A DNA stretch of 64,000 nucleotides, taken from Hymenobacter sp. CRA2. GTDB taxonomy: Bacteria; Bacteroidota; Bacteroidia; Cytophagales; Hymenobacteraceae. Shown piece by piece: positions 26,533-35,874 of the stretch. Made by a program: the position numbers and the translations under genes. The notes under the pieces are model-generated. The model was not told where the DNA came from, did no database searches, and saw nothing but the letters and a program-made list of their open reading frames with translations. The DNA is taken from positions 124,001 through 188,000 of the forward strand of contig NZ_MVBC01000003.1 in the NCBI RefSeq assembly GCF_002007105.1. Reading direction: 5' to 3'. Within the stretch, counting starts at the first letter, position 1, and every line of letters starts with the position of its first letter.

Positions 26533-27414
26533 ATGTTCCGCCACGAAACTGCCGAAGTACCGGCGCTACCTCTGCCACAGGCGGCGACCTGCCTTAACTG
26601 CGGGCACGACGTACCCGAGCGGTTTTGTGGCCGCTGCGCGCAGGACGCGCATCACACCCAGCGCCTTACTCTGCAGCACCTGATGCATCACCTGCCGCAT
26701 TCGGTGTGGCACGTCGACAAGGGTGTGCTCTTCACCTTGAAAAGCATCCTGCTCCGGCCGGGGCCAACTCTGCTCACGTACTTGGCGGGGCAGCGGGTGA
26801 ATTATTTTCACCCGTTGTCGCTGCTGCTGCTCGTGACGGGCGCCTACTCGTTTGCCTTTTCGCTGCTACACATTCCGCTCACGGTGCCCGATGACCCGGC
26901 GGTTTCGGAGGCTTTTCGGCAGATGCAGGAATCGATGACGGCCGTTTTCTTTAAGTACCTGCGGTGGGTATACGTGGCCATGGTCCCCTGCGTGGCCGCC
27001 TGTGCGCGCCTGTTTCTGCGCCGGGCCCGGTTCAATTACGCCGAATGCCTGTACCTCGTCGCCTTCGTCACGGCCGGCGGCAACTTCATAGCCCTGCTGT
27101 ATTTGCCGATCAGCTACGCTTACGGGGGAGCTGGGCATCTGCCCGCCACGAACAGTATCCTACTGGGCGCGGTCATGCTGTATTCTACCTGGGCCTACAC
27201 CAGTCTGCTCCAGCACACGACGCTTACCCTGCCGGCCCGGCTGCTGCGGGGCTTTCTGACCCAGGTCTGCGGACTGCTGGGCTCCGTCGTGGTGATAATA
27301 CTCTTGGTACTGGGGGCGTACGCAATGATGGACCGGCAAACCTGGGAAGCCGAGCACCAAGGGCCAGGCAAGGTCAGCGAGCCGCGCTCTTCCCACCCGA
27401 AAGCCACAGAGTGA
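26533..27414 (+). CDS. DUF3667 membrane protein, copy 1
   Basis: A 293-residue membrane protein of the DUF3667 family. An N-terminal zinc ribbon is formed by CLNCGHDVPERFCGRCAQ (about 20-37), followed by the conserved HHLPHSVWHVDKGVLFTLKS segment, then LLRPGPTLLTYLAGQRVNYFHP. At least four hydrophobic segments follow, ending about residue 270. The role of the family is unknown. A second DUF3667 gene lies 110 bp downstream in the same direction, so the two may form an operon. The hydrolase lipoprotein gene lies 88 bp upstream. Confidence 0.88.
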   Translation: MFRHETAEVPALPLPQAATCLNCGHDVPERFCGRCAQDAHHTQRLTLQHLMHHLPHSVWHVDKGVLFTLKSILLRPGPTLLTYLAGQRVNYFHPLSLLLLVTGAYSFAFSLLHIPLTVPDDPAVSEAFRQMQESMTAVFFKYLRWVYVAMVPCVAACARLFLRRARFNYAECLYLVAFVTAGGNFIALLYLPISYAYGGAGHLPATNSILLGAVMLYSTWAYTSLLQHTTLTLPARLLRGFLTQVCGLLGSVVVIILLVLGAYAMMDRQTWEAEHQGPGKVSEPRSSHPKATE

Positions 27415-27524
27415 AGCCGAGCTGAGCTAGGACTCCGCCCAGACCAGACGGCATGCCTTGGAGCCGCCCAACCTAGCTGCGGCGGGTAAGCCAGAGAATA
27501 AGACAGGAACAAACCAGTGCGACC

Positions 27525-28364
27525 ATGACGAGCAGTTGTAAGAATTGCGGGGCTCCGCTGTATGGACGCTACTGCCACGTATGCGGGCAGAAGCAAATCC
27601 TGCCGCAGGAACGGCAGCTGCACTACATCGCCGGGGAGTTCTTCCATTACTTCACCCACCTGGATAGCAAATTCCTCTCTTCGCTTAAAAGCCTCTTTAC
27701 CCAGCCGGGCCTCATGACCCAAGACGCCATCCAGGGCATTACCGTCCGGCACTTTAAACTCAGTTCACTGTTTTTGATCGGCACCCTGCTGTACTTCCTC
27801 ATTCCCAACAACTACCTCATCAGTAGTAATATGGTCACCTCGTACCGGCAGGAGGTTCAGGGCGGCGGAGTGGGGAAATTCAAAAGGGAAATAGCCGCAG
27901 GGAAGATGCAAAAACAGCGGCTGACGGAACAGGAAGTGGCCGGGAGTTACGACAAGAGGAAACATGCGTACGGCAAGCTTCTTACATTCCTGCTTATCCC
28001 GCTCACCATCCCGGTACTTTGGCTCGTTACTTTGGCAAGCACTCGATTCAAAGGCAGTTACAGGCTCACCGCCTTTGACATGGGCATTGCCTCGCTGGAG
28101 TTGAATTCACTCATCATCATTGGGTTCTTCACCTTTGCCAGCCTGCTGACCAGTTCGGTCTACTTGGTTTTTGCCAGTGAGACCCTGTTCATCAGCGTAG
28201 TGGCGGCCTGCTTGCTGATGGTTCTGTACTTACTGCAACGATTCTTTAAACGCGTCCTCCAGCTAACCAATGGCCAGGGGCTCCTGGCATTGATCATATT
28301 TCTGGGCGGGTACGCGGGCGTGTTGGTGGTATATGGGATTGTGGCCTTTGTAGTTTTTATTTAA
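27525..28364 (+). CDS. DUF3667 membrane protein, copy 2
   Basis: A 279-residue homologue of the preceding gene. The zinc ribbon is CKNCGAPLYGRYCHVCGQKQ (5-24), then HYIAGEFFHYFTHLDSKFLS and LFTQPGLMTQDAIQGITVRH. Several membrane segments follow (for example LLTFLLIPLTIPVLWLV). The two copies share layout but little exact sequence, so any duplication is old. Base composition is lower in GC than in copy 1, with several AT-rich codons. Confidence 0.88.
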   Translation: MTSSCKNCGAPLYGRYCHVCGQKQILPQERQLHYIAGEFFHYFTHLDSKFLSSLKSLFTQPGLMTQDAIQGITVRHFKLSSLFLIGTLLYFLIPNNYLISSNMVTSYRQEVQGGGVGKFKREIAAGKMQKQRLTEQEVAGSYDKRKHAYGKLLTFLLIPLTIPVLWLVTLASTRFKGSYRLTAFDMGIASLELNSLIIIGFFTFASLLTSSVYLVFASETLFISVVAACLLMVLYLLQRFFKRVLQLTNGQGLLALIIFLGGYAGVLVVYGIVAFVVFI

Positions 28365-29013
28365 TAGCCAGAATCTACCGCGGGCGGCAATGAGTAACAG
28401 CCCACCTTAGCCGGGGCAAGCTGGCCTATCCCGCCACGCCGGCCGCAGCTGCTTTTCCAGCGGCATTTCCTGCTCGCGCCGGCCGGGCTGCTGATGACGC
28501 GGATTGTGCTCGTGCGCCCACTACCATTGACCGGCGCTACTCACGGCAATGCTACAAAAAAGCCCCGACCACCACGTCGGGGCTTTTGGCGTGAAAACAG
28601 GCGAAAACCATCGGCATTCCTTGTCTTGCCATTGCAACTATGGCGTAAGATACCTCTTCCCGCCCGTCGGCAGGATGAAGAAAAGATGAAGCTGATTTTG
28701 GTGGAAGCCTAAGTCGCAGTGAATGAACGCTGCTACCTAATCACTCCCAACCAGGTATATCTGCCTGCCAAACGGCTTAGTCTGCGTGCTGCGCGAGCAA
28801 CAGCCCTGCATGAAGCATGGGGCGCTGTATTCCTGCCAAATGGCACTACTTGGCGGCAAGGAGGTAGTGGCTGATTTCCGCTGCCAACAGAAAGCAGAGC
28901 ACTAAAACTGACTTCAGTACAAGTGTGTACCTTGCAAAAGTAGAGCGTAGGCGCAGCCGTAACTGGGCCCGTTCCTTGTTTCACCTTCTTCTTTGCTGCC
29001 AGCGCTGCTTGCC
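28365..29013. other. 649-bp region between DUF3667 and PAS kinase genes
   Basis: It contains one clear terminator (28556-28587) and no recognised gene. A frame near 28745-28905 reads through about 50 codons with several Cys but has no good start and matches no family I know. A TACCTTGC about 85 bp before the kinase could be a weak -7 element. Confidence 0.5.
28556..28587. terminator. Terminator downstream of DUF3667 copy 2
   Basis: AAAAGCCCCGAC pairs with GTCGGGGCTTTT around a six-base loop, about 190 bp after the DUF3667 stop. Confidence 0.85.
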
Positions 29014-31746
29014 GTGGCCTCTTCTTTTCCCGACGCCGTTCCCGCCGACGCATTTCTACCGGCGCTGCTGGAACTCTCCGTCAGCGGGGTGGTGTGCTAC
29101 GCGCCCCTGACCGATGCGACCGGGCAGATCGTGGACTTTGCATTTGCCTACCTCAACCCCGCTGCCCAGCGCGTGCTGGGCCTGCCCGCCCAGCCTGCTA
29201 CCACGTACCGGGAAGTGTTTCCCGAACCACCCCCGTTTGCGGCCTTTGCCTTCCACTGCGAGGCTTACAGCTCAGCGGAGCCGCGCCACTTCGAGCTGAA
29301 CTACCAAGGGCCCGACCACGACACGTACTGCCGCGTAAACGGTCGGCGCCTCGGTCAGCACCTATTGGTGAGCTTTTCCTTCAGCCAGGAGCAGGACCGC
29401 AACGCGGTGGAGCAGGCCCTGCGCCAAAGCCAGGCGCACGCCCGAGCCGCCCGGGCGCAGGCCGAAGCGCAACGCGCGGAGCTGACGACCATTTTCGAGC
29501 AGGCGCCAGCCGCCATTGCCATTTTCGAGGGGCCGGACCACGTCATCAAGCTGGCCAACCGGGACCACCTGGCCCTTTGGGGCAAAACCGCGGCCGACGT
29601 GCTCGACAAACCCTTGTTTGAGGCCCTGCCCGAATTCCGGCGCATCGGCTACGAGGAACTGCTGATGGGCGTGATGCAAACCGGGGAACCCTACGTGGCC
29701 AAGCAGATGTCGGCTAACCTGACGCGCGACGGGCAGCGGGCGCCGGTGTACTTCGATTTCGTGTACCAGCCCTGGCGCAACATGCACGGCGTGGTGACGG
29801 GCGTGATTGTGGTGGCCACCGAGATTACCCAGCAGGTAGTTGCCCGCCAGCAGGCCGTTGCCTTGCAAGCCGAAGCGCTGGCGGTGGCCGAGCGCCGGGC
29901 CCAGGAGCGCGAAACCTTCTATCAGGTGTTTGAGCAAACCCCGGCCAGCATCGTGCTGCTGCGCGGGCCCGAGCACCGCGTCGAGTACCACAACGAGGCC
30001 TACCAGCAGCTGTTTCCCGGCCGCCGGATGCGCGGCCGGACCATTGCCGAGATTCAGCCCGACGCCGCCCAGCAAGGCTTTCTGGCGCTGCTCGACCGTG
30101 TGTACCAGACCGGGGAAACTTTCGTGGGCCGGGAACTGCCGCTCGCTATCAACCAGCCGGACGGCCAACGCCGCGAAACCTACTTCAACTTCACCTACCA
30201 GCCGTACCGCGAAAACGGGCAGGTGACGGGCATCTCCGTGTTTGCCTACGACGTGACCGAGCAGGTGCTGACCCGCCAGGCCCGCGAGGCCCAGCAGCAC
30301 AAGTTCTACACCCTGTTCGAGCAGGCACCCACCGGCATCTGCATTCTGGCCGGACCGGAGCTGGTGTTTGAGTTCGTCAATCCCAGCTACCAGCTGCTGC
30401 TGCCGGAGCGTGAACTGCTGGGGCGGCCTGTGTTCGAAGCCCTGCCCGAAATCGAGCACACCGCCGTTGCCGCCATGTTGCGCGGCGTGTACGCCACGGG
30501 GCACACGCACGAGGAGCAGGCGATGCTCGTCCCGCTGGCCCGACCGGCGGATGGGGCGCTGGAAGACCGGTACTTTACGTTCATCTACCAAGCCCGCCGC
30601 GACGACCTGGGCCGGATCGACGGCATTCTGGCCTTCGTGTTTGAAGTCACGGCCCAGCAGCAGGCCATTGCCGCCGTGCGCGAGAGCGAGGCCCGCTTCC
30701 GCATCATGGCCGACGCCGCCCCCAACCAGGTATGGGCGGTGAACCCGGATTCGAGCATCCGCTACGCCAACCAGGCCTTCCTGGACTTTGTAGGAGTGGA
30801 AAACCTGGAGCAGTACGCGGCTACGGGCTGGTCGGCCTACTTGCCGGCGGAGGAGCTGCACCTCGCCCAACGCACCCTGGCGGACGCCATCCGGACCCGC
30901 TCGATGTACGCCTTGGAGCACCGAATGCGCCGCCACGACGGCGAGTACCGCTGGCTGTTGGCGCAGGGCGCGCCCAGCTTCTACCCCAACGGAGAGCTGT
31001 ACGGCTACGTGGGCTCGGCCATTGACATCACCGCGCTCAAACAAGCCAACGAACAGCTCACCCGCACGAACCGGGACCTGGACAACTTCGTGTACGCCGC
31101 CAGCCACGACCTCAAGCAGCCGGTCAACAACCTTGCCCTGCTGCTGCAAGAGCTGCGCCGCGGCGTCACCTTCGCCGATCCGGCCGAAGAGCAGCTGCTC
31201 ATGCCCATGGTGCAGGAAGCCCTGCAGCAGCTGAGCAACACCATCGACGAGCTGGCCGCCCTGGGCCAGGCGCAGCAAATGAGCCACGCGCCCGCGGAGC
31301 AGGTTTCCCTGGCCGAGCTCACGGCCGAAGTGGTCGGCACCCTCGAGCCGCAGGTGCAGGCGGCCCGGGCGCGCATCACCACCGACTTTGCGGCGCGGCC
31401 GGCGTTGTCCTTTGCCCGCGCAAACCTGCGCACCATCCTGCTCAACCTGCTGGGCAACGCGCTTAAGTACGCTGATCCGGCGCGCCCGGCGCGCATCCAC
31501 GTCTCGGTGCAGATGGTGCAGGGCCGGTGCGTGCTGACGGTCGAAGACAACGGCCTGGGCTTCGACGCGCAGAAGTACGGCGCGGAGCTGTTTCAGCTCT
31601 TTCGCCGGCTGCATACGCACGCCCCCGGCAGCGGCGTTGGGCTCTACCTGGTCAAGCGCATCGTGGAGGCCAGCGGCGGCTCCGTCGAGGTAGAGAGCCA
31701 GCCCGGCGAAGGGGCCACGTTCCGCATTCGGCTAGGCACGACGTAG
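29014..31746 (+). CDS. Multi-PAS sensor histidine kinase
   Basis: A soluble kinase of about 910 residues, similar in plan to the one at the left edge. It has a PAS at about 15-125, further PAS domains at about 150-265, 300-420, 430-550, and a PAS_3/PAC unit at 565-680 with GEYRWLLAQG. The kinase core shows SHDLKQPVNNLALLLQEL, N box ILLNLLGNALKY, VEDNGLGFD and GSGVGLYLVKRI. The start is uncertain: GTG at 29014 (giving VASSFPDAV) or TTG at 28993; there is no early in-frame ATG. No response regulator is adjacent. The linker FAYDVTEQVLTRQA resembles the repeat of the first PAS kinase, so the two are paralogues. Confidence 0.92.
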   Translation: MASSFPDAVPADAFLPALLELSVSGVVCYAPLTDATGQIVDFAFAYLNPAAQRVLGLPAQPATTYREVFPEPPPFAAFAFHCEAYSSAEPRHFELNYQGPDHDTYCRVNGRRLGQHLLVSFSFSQEQDRNAVEQALRQSQAHARAARAQAEAQRAELTTIFEQAPAAIAIFEGPDHVIKLANRDHLALWGKTAADVLDKPLFEALPEFRRIGYEELLMGVMQTGEPYVAKQMSANLTRDGQRAPVYFDFVYQPWRNMHGVVTGVIVVATEITQQVVARQQAVALQAEALAVAERRAQERETFYQVFEQTPASIVLLRGPEHRVEYHNEAYQQLFPGRRMRGRTIAEIQPDAAQQGFLALLDRVYQTGETFVGRELPLAINQPDGQRRETYFNFTYQPYRENGQVTGISVFAYDVTEQVLTRQAREAQQHKFYTLFEQAPTGICILAGPELVFEFVNPSYQLLLPERELLGRPVFEALPEIEHTAVAAMLRGVYATGHTHEEQAMLVPLARPADGALEDRYFTFIYQARRDDLGRIDGILAFVFEVTAQQQAIAAVRESEARFRIMADAAPNQVWAVNPDSSIRYANQAFLDFVGVENLEQYAATGWSAYLPAEELHLAQRTLADAIRTRSMYALEHRMRRHDGEYRWLLAQGAPSFYPNGELYGYVGSAIDITALKQANEQLTRTNRDLDNFVYAASHDLKQPVNNLALLLQELRRGVTFADPAEEQLLMPMVQEALQQLSNTIDELAALGQAQQMSHAPAEQVSLAELTAEVVGTLEPQVQAARARITTDFAARPALSFARANLRTILLNLLGNALKYADPARPARIHVSVQMVQGRCVLTVEDNGLGFDAQKYGAELFQLFRRLHTHAPGSGVGLYLVKRIVEASGGSVEVESQPGEGATFRIRLGTT

Positions 31747-31827
31747 CGTGCTGCGCCGGCTCTTTCTTGTGCCGCTGCCGAGCCTTAAAAGCTCAGGCGA
31801 CTCATCTGACGACCAGCGCACATTTTA

Positions 31828-32907
31828 CTACGCTTGGTGCCGGGCATCCTGGCGACAGACGGTGTGGATGAATGCCAGCTTCTCCACCACGGCCGGTGGA
31901 ATGACAAAAGGATACAAATCCTTCAGGCCCATGCTCCGGTTAAGGCTGTTCAGCGCCAGCGCCAGGGGCGTCCACTGCTCGATGATGTCCTCAAAGCCCT
32001 CGGTCTGGTAAGGGTCCTGGGTAACGGCTACGGTCAGGTTATCCGCTTCCTCGCCGACCCGGGGCTGCACGCGGATACCGAAGGCCGAGGCCGTTTGCAA
32101 CGTATCGATGATGTGCAGGTAGTGGGCCCAGGTTTCGGCCCAGTCTTCCCAGGAGTGCATGGTGGCGTAGGCGCTGATGAAATGCTCTTGCCAATCGGCG
32201 GGCGCACCTTGGTCGTAGTGCCGCTGCAAGGCCTGTGCATAGTCGGCGCGCTCGTCGCCGAACAGCCGGCGGTACTCGGCGAGGTGGGGCGAGTCGGCAA
32301 TGAGCCGGTCCCAGTAATAATGCCCGACTTCGTGCCGGAAGTGGCCCAGCAGCGTGCGGTAGACCTCGTGCATGTTTTTGCGGGCCATTTCCCGCTCCAC
32401 GTCGTCGGCTTCCTTGATGTTGATGGTAATGAGGCCGTTGTCGTGACCGGTCAGCACCTTTTCCCCCTCGGGCTTCTGCTCGTCGGCCAGAAAGTCGAAG
32501 GCCAGGCCCGTTTCCTCGTTTTCCGTTTTGCTGACCACCGGTAGGCCCAGCTGCAGCAGGCTGAACACCAGGCGGTGCTTGGCCCTTTCCAGGCTTTGCC
32601 AACGCGCAATGTGCTCCGGTTCGTTGAGCTTGGGAATGGTACGGTTCAGGTCGCAGGCCTGGCAAAGCTCCTCCACAGCCGCAGCGGGCAGCAGCCAGTT
32701 GCAGGCCTGTTGCGCGTGGTTGGCGCAGTACTTATAGGCGCTGCCCTGCTCCTGGCCGTGTACGGCCACGTACTGCTGCCCCTGCGGCCGTAATGCTACC
32801 ATCTGCTGCTGCTGTACCTCAAATCCCAGGGCGTGCTGGCACCGCTCGCACAAGTCGTTTTCGAAGTAGACGACCTGGTCGCAGTGCGTACAATTGAAGA
32901 GCTTCAT
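31828..32907 (-). CDS. Putative zinc-binding metallopeptidase with N-terminal zinc ribbon
   Basis: A 359-residue soluble protein. The N-terminal zinc ribbon is CTHCDQVVYFENDLCERC (6-23), with a later Cys/His group (YCANHAQQACNW and LCQACD). The catalytic region has HEVGHYYW (about 193-200), an HExxH zinc motif, and the acidic WEDWAETWAHYLHI about 60 residues later that may supply the third ligand. This layout fits the zinc_ribbon/Peptidase_Mx family, whose substrates are unknown. It has no signal peptide and is expected in the cytoplasm. It is convergent with the PAS kinase, with 81 bp between the stops. Confidence 0.88.
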   Translation of the reverse strand: MKLFNCTHCDQVVYFENDLCERCQHALGFEVQQQQMVALRPQGQQYVAVHGQEQGSAYKYCANHAQQACNWLLPAAAVEELCQACDLNRTIPKLNEPEHIARWQSLERAKHRLVFSLLQLGLPVVSKTENEETGLAFDFLADEQKPEGEKVLTGHDNGLITINIKEADDVEREMARKNMHEVYRTLLGHFRHEVGHYYWDRLIADSPHLAEYRRLFGDERADYAQALQRHYDQGAPADWQEHFISAYATMHSWEDWAETWAHYLHIIDTLQTASAFGIRVQPRVGEEADNLTVAVTQDPYQTEGFEDIIEQWTPLALALNSLNRSMGLKDLYPFVIPPAVVEKLAFIHTVCRQDARHQA

Positions 32908-33385
32908 ATAACAAGGGCCGAAAAGAGGAGGCCGATTACGGGATATCGGGTACGAAGTCGTGAGCCAATTTCAAACGAAGGCCTTCGGCATTAGTTTGCC
33001 TAGAGGGCCTTCTCGACAGAAATGCGCGTGGCTTAACCGTCTTATGGCTATCCATATATATTCATAATTCAAGCACAAAAACAAAGTAACCCCTATTAGG
33101 AAAGCATTGGTACTAAGCTAACTAGTTAAATCCGCAGTTGCTGGTTACCCGGCTATAGTAAAAACCCATAAAACGCGCCTTTAAGTACTTCCAACGGCGT
33201 ATTGCGCAAAGTACTTAAAGTACAACCAACGTGTACGGAGCTCCTATAGCCTTACCGCAGGTAGGTAGAGACAAACCGGTATAATTGTCCCAAGGGTCAA
33301 TAAAATCCAACTTTAATAAAACCAGCATCGTAGACGGTTATCCTGTTTTCCGGCGCTGCCCACCCCACCCCTGCTGCCTCCCTTT
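32908..33385. other. 478-bp AT-richer divergent region
   Basis: This stretch is clearly richer in A/T than its surroundings (for example ATATATTCATAATTCAAGC). It should contain promoters for the zinc peptidase (minus) and the ATP-grasp operon (plus). No gene, repeat or riboswitch was recognised. Confidence 0.5.
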
Positions 33386-34840
33386 ATGAAAGAGAATTCC
33401 TTGTTGACTGCTTACCAAGAGCAGCCCAACATCTGGGATGAGATGTTTCACGCCAACCGCATCCGCCCGGAGTACCGCAACTTTGTTGCGGCCATCGAGA
33501 ACCTGCCCAACGCGGAACTGGCCCGCAAGGACGAGCTGGCCCGTAAGCTCTTTATGAGTCAGGGCGTTACGTTCACGGTATACAGCAGCGGGGAGGGCAT
33601 CGAGAAGATCTTCCCCTTCGACATCATTCCGCGCATCATTCAGCACGCGGAATGGCTGCACATCGAGGCCGGTATCACGCAGCGACTGAAGGCCCTGAAC
33701 CTGTTTCTCAAGGACATCTACCACGAGCAGTTTATCCTCAAGGATGGCCTGATTCCGGCTACGCTTATTTACTCCTGCCCCCAGTTTCTGCGGGAGATGA
33801 TGAACGTGAAGGTGCCCCACGACATCTACACCCACATTGCGGGCGTCGACCTGATCCGGGATTCGGACGGGCAGTTCTACGTGTTGGAAGACAACTTGCG
33901 CACCCCGTCGGGGGTGTCGTACATGCTGGAAAACCGCAGCATCACCTCGCGCCTCTACCCCGATCTGCTGCCCAAAAACAACGTGCAGCCCGTGCGCAAG
34001 TACCCGGAGCTGCTGTTTCGCAACCTGCTGGATCTGGCCGAGCGCCACGTCAGCGCCCCCACGGTGGTGCTGCTCTCGCCGGGCATCTACAACTCGGCCT
34101 ACTACGAGCACGCCGCCCTGGCCCGGCTCATGGGCATCGAGCTGGTGCAGGGCAGCGACTTGGTGGTGAATAACCACTACGTGTACATGAAAACTACCAA
34201 GGGCCTGCAGCAGGTCGACGTGATTTACCGCCGCGTCGACGACGAGTTCCTCGACCCGCTGGTGTTCCGGCCCGACAGCGCCCTGGGCGTGCCCGGCATC
34301 TACGCGGCCTACCGCAAGGGCAACGTGGCCATCGTCAACGCCATGGGCAACGGCGTGGCCGACGACAAAGCCGTGTATTGCTACGTGCCCGACATGATTC
34401 GCTACTACCTGGGCGAGGAACCCATCCTGAAATCGGTGCCGACCTACCAGATGAGCGACCCGGACCTGCGCAAGATGGTGTTCGAGCGCATGGATAAGAT
34501 GGTCATCAAGAAAACCAACGAGTCGGGCGGCTACGGCATGCTGATCGGCAGCAGCGCCACGGAGCAGCAGATGCAGGAGTTCCGCGAGGCCATTACCCAA
34601 GACCCGCGCAGCTTCATTGCCCAGCCCATCATCAGCCTCTCGTCTACGCCCTGCTACCTCAACGGGGTGCTGCAGCCCCGCCGCGTCGATTTGCGGCCCT
34701 ACGCGCTGTACGGCCCGCGGGGCATCGACATCGTGCCCGGCGGCCTGACGCGCGTGGCCCTGCAGGAAGGCTCGCTGGTGGTCAACTCCTCCCAGGGCGG
34801 CGGCAGCAAAGACACCTGGGTGCTGGGACCGGAAAATTAA
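33386..34840 (+). CDS. Circularly permuted ATP-grasp protein
   Basis: A 484-residue member of the circularly permuted ATP-grasp type 2 family (DUF404/DUF407), predicted to form peptide or amide bonds with ATP. Conserved features include YSSGEGIEKIFPFDIIPRII, HDIYTHIAGVDLIRD, YVLEDNLRTPSGVSYMLENR, VDVIYRRVDDEFLDPLVFRP, VYCYVPDMIRYYLGEEPILK and the ATP-binding KKTNESGGYGMLIG. Length is typical. It heads a three-gene operon with alpha-E and transglutaminase-like genes, a widely conserved arrangement proposed to make and process a modified peptide; the product is not known. Confidence 0.93.
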   Translation: MKENSLLTAYQEQPNIWDEMFHANRIRPEYRNFVAAIENLPNAELARKDELARKLFMSQGVTFTVYSSGEGIEKIFPFDIIPRIIQHAEWLHIEAGITQRLKALNLFLKDIYHEQFILKDGLIPATLIYSCPQFLREMMNVKVPHDIYTHIAGVDLIRDSDGQFYVLEDNLRTPSGVSYMLENRSITSRLYPDLLPKNNVQPVRKYPELLFRNLLDLAERHVSAPTVVLLSPGIYNSAYYEHAALARLMGIELVQGSDLVVNNHYVYMKTTKGLQQVDVIYRRVDDEFLDPLVFRPDSALGVPGIYAAYRKGNVAIVNAMGNGVADDKAVYCYVPDMIRYYLGEEPILKSVPTYQMSDPDLRKMVFERMDKMVIKKTNESGGYGMLIGSSATEQQMQEFREAITQDPRSFIAQPIISLSSTPCYLNGVLQPRRVDLRPYALYGPRGIDIVPGGLTRVALQEGSLVVNSSQGGGSKDTWVLGPEN

Positions 34841-34925
34841 TTGCGAAGGAAGAAGGAGAAATGAAGAACTGCTTCGGCAGGACGGCTTCCTCCTTCTTCT
34901 TGCTTCCTCACTCCTCTTTTGACAT

Positions 34926-35864
34926 ATGCTCAGTCGCGTTGCTGACACTATTTACTGGCTGGCTCGCTACATGGACCGCACCCAGGCCATGCTGCAGGTC
35001 ATCCGGACGCACTACCACGCTTCCCAGGACAGCCCCCACGAATTCAGCTGGCGCCCGCTGCTCTACAGCTACGGCGGCTCGCTGACGCTGGAGGAAGTAG
35101 CCGCCCTGGAGCGCAACACGCCCCGGGTGCTGGAACGCCTGCTGCTGGACAAGGACAACCCGACTTCGGTTTACAACAACGTGCTACAGGCCCGCGAAAA
35201 CGCCCGCGCCGTCCAGGACCACATCACGCAGGAAGTATGGCAGTGCCTGAACAGCTTTTACCACGCCATCCGGGGCGGCGAAATCCTCGAGCAAATTCGC
35301 TTCGGTGACCCCATTTCGGGCATCGACGGGCTGATGCGCCACGGGCTGGTCTTTCTCGGGGCGGTGCAGAACACCATGCCGCGCGACGAAAGCTACGGCT
35401 ACCTGAACCTGGGCAAGCAGCTGGAGCGCGCCCTGCAAACCACAGACACGTTGCGGATTCAGTGGGCAAATATGACCACCCAGGCTCAGCCCGACACCGA
35501 GATTCCGCAGCTGCGCTACCTGGTGCACTCCCTCTCGGGCCAGGAGCTATACCTGAAAACCTACCGCGGCAACTTCAACCCCGACAGCGTGCTGCAGTTC
35601 GTGCTGCACAACGCGTATTTCACCCACTCGCTGCGCTCCTGCCTGAGCCGGCTGAGCTGGTACTTCGAGCGGCTGAAATCGGACAGCCTACCCGAAAGCC
35701 ACGAGCAGCTGGCGTTTCTGATCGGCCGCCTGGCCAACCAGGTGAAGTACAGCGACGTGTCGGCTCGCAACGCGCAGCAGCTCGACGAGTTTCTGCTACA
35801 CATCCGCAAGGAGCTGCTGGGCATTGCCACGGCCTTGGGCAAGAACTATTTGGGACGAAGCTAA
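34926..35864 (+). CDS. Alpha-E domain protein (DUF403)
   Basis: A 312-residue, all-helical alpha-E family protein, the standard partner of the permuted ATP-grasp enzyme. The N-terminus MLSRVADTIYWLARYMDRTQ is the family signature (usually MLSR.A..LYWLGRY.ER), and DRTQAMLQVI, YGYLNLGKQLERALQTTDTL and LISRLSWYFERLKS-type helices follow. It is predicted to help the ligase or handle its substrate; no catalytic motif is evident. It begins 85 bp after the ATP-grasp stop, across a hairpin-forming GAAGAAGGAG/CTCCTTCTTC pair (about 34849-34899) that could tune expression. Confidence 0.92.
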   Translation: MLSRVADTIYWLARYMDRTQAMLQVIRTHYHASQDSPHEFSWRPLLYSYGGSLTLEEVAALERNTPRVLERLLLDKDNPTSVYNNVLQARENARAVQDHITQEVWQCLNSFYHAIRGGEILEQIRFGDPISGIDGLMRHGLVFLGAVQNTMPRDESYGYLNLGKQLERALQTTDTLRIQWANMTTQAQPDTEIPQLRYLVHSLSGQELYLKTYRGNFNPDSVLQFVLHNAYFTHSLRSCLSRLSWYFERLKSDSLPESHEQLAFLIGRLANQVKYSDVSARNAQQLDEFLLHIRKELLGIATALGKNYLGRS

Positions 35865-35874
35865 CCGCTCGCGT

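Noticed and set aside
28745-28905. Cys-containing open frame of about 50 codons
   Set aside because: No usable start near its beginning and no family; likely chance.
34861-35085. Short frame starting MKNCFGRTASSFFLLPHSS before the alpha-E gene
   Set aside because: It overlaps the alpha-E start in another frame and reads through a hairpin; no sign of a leader peptide.
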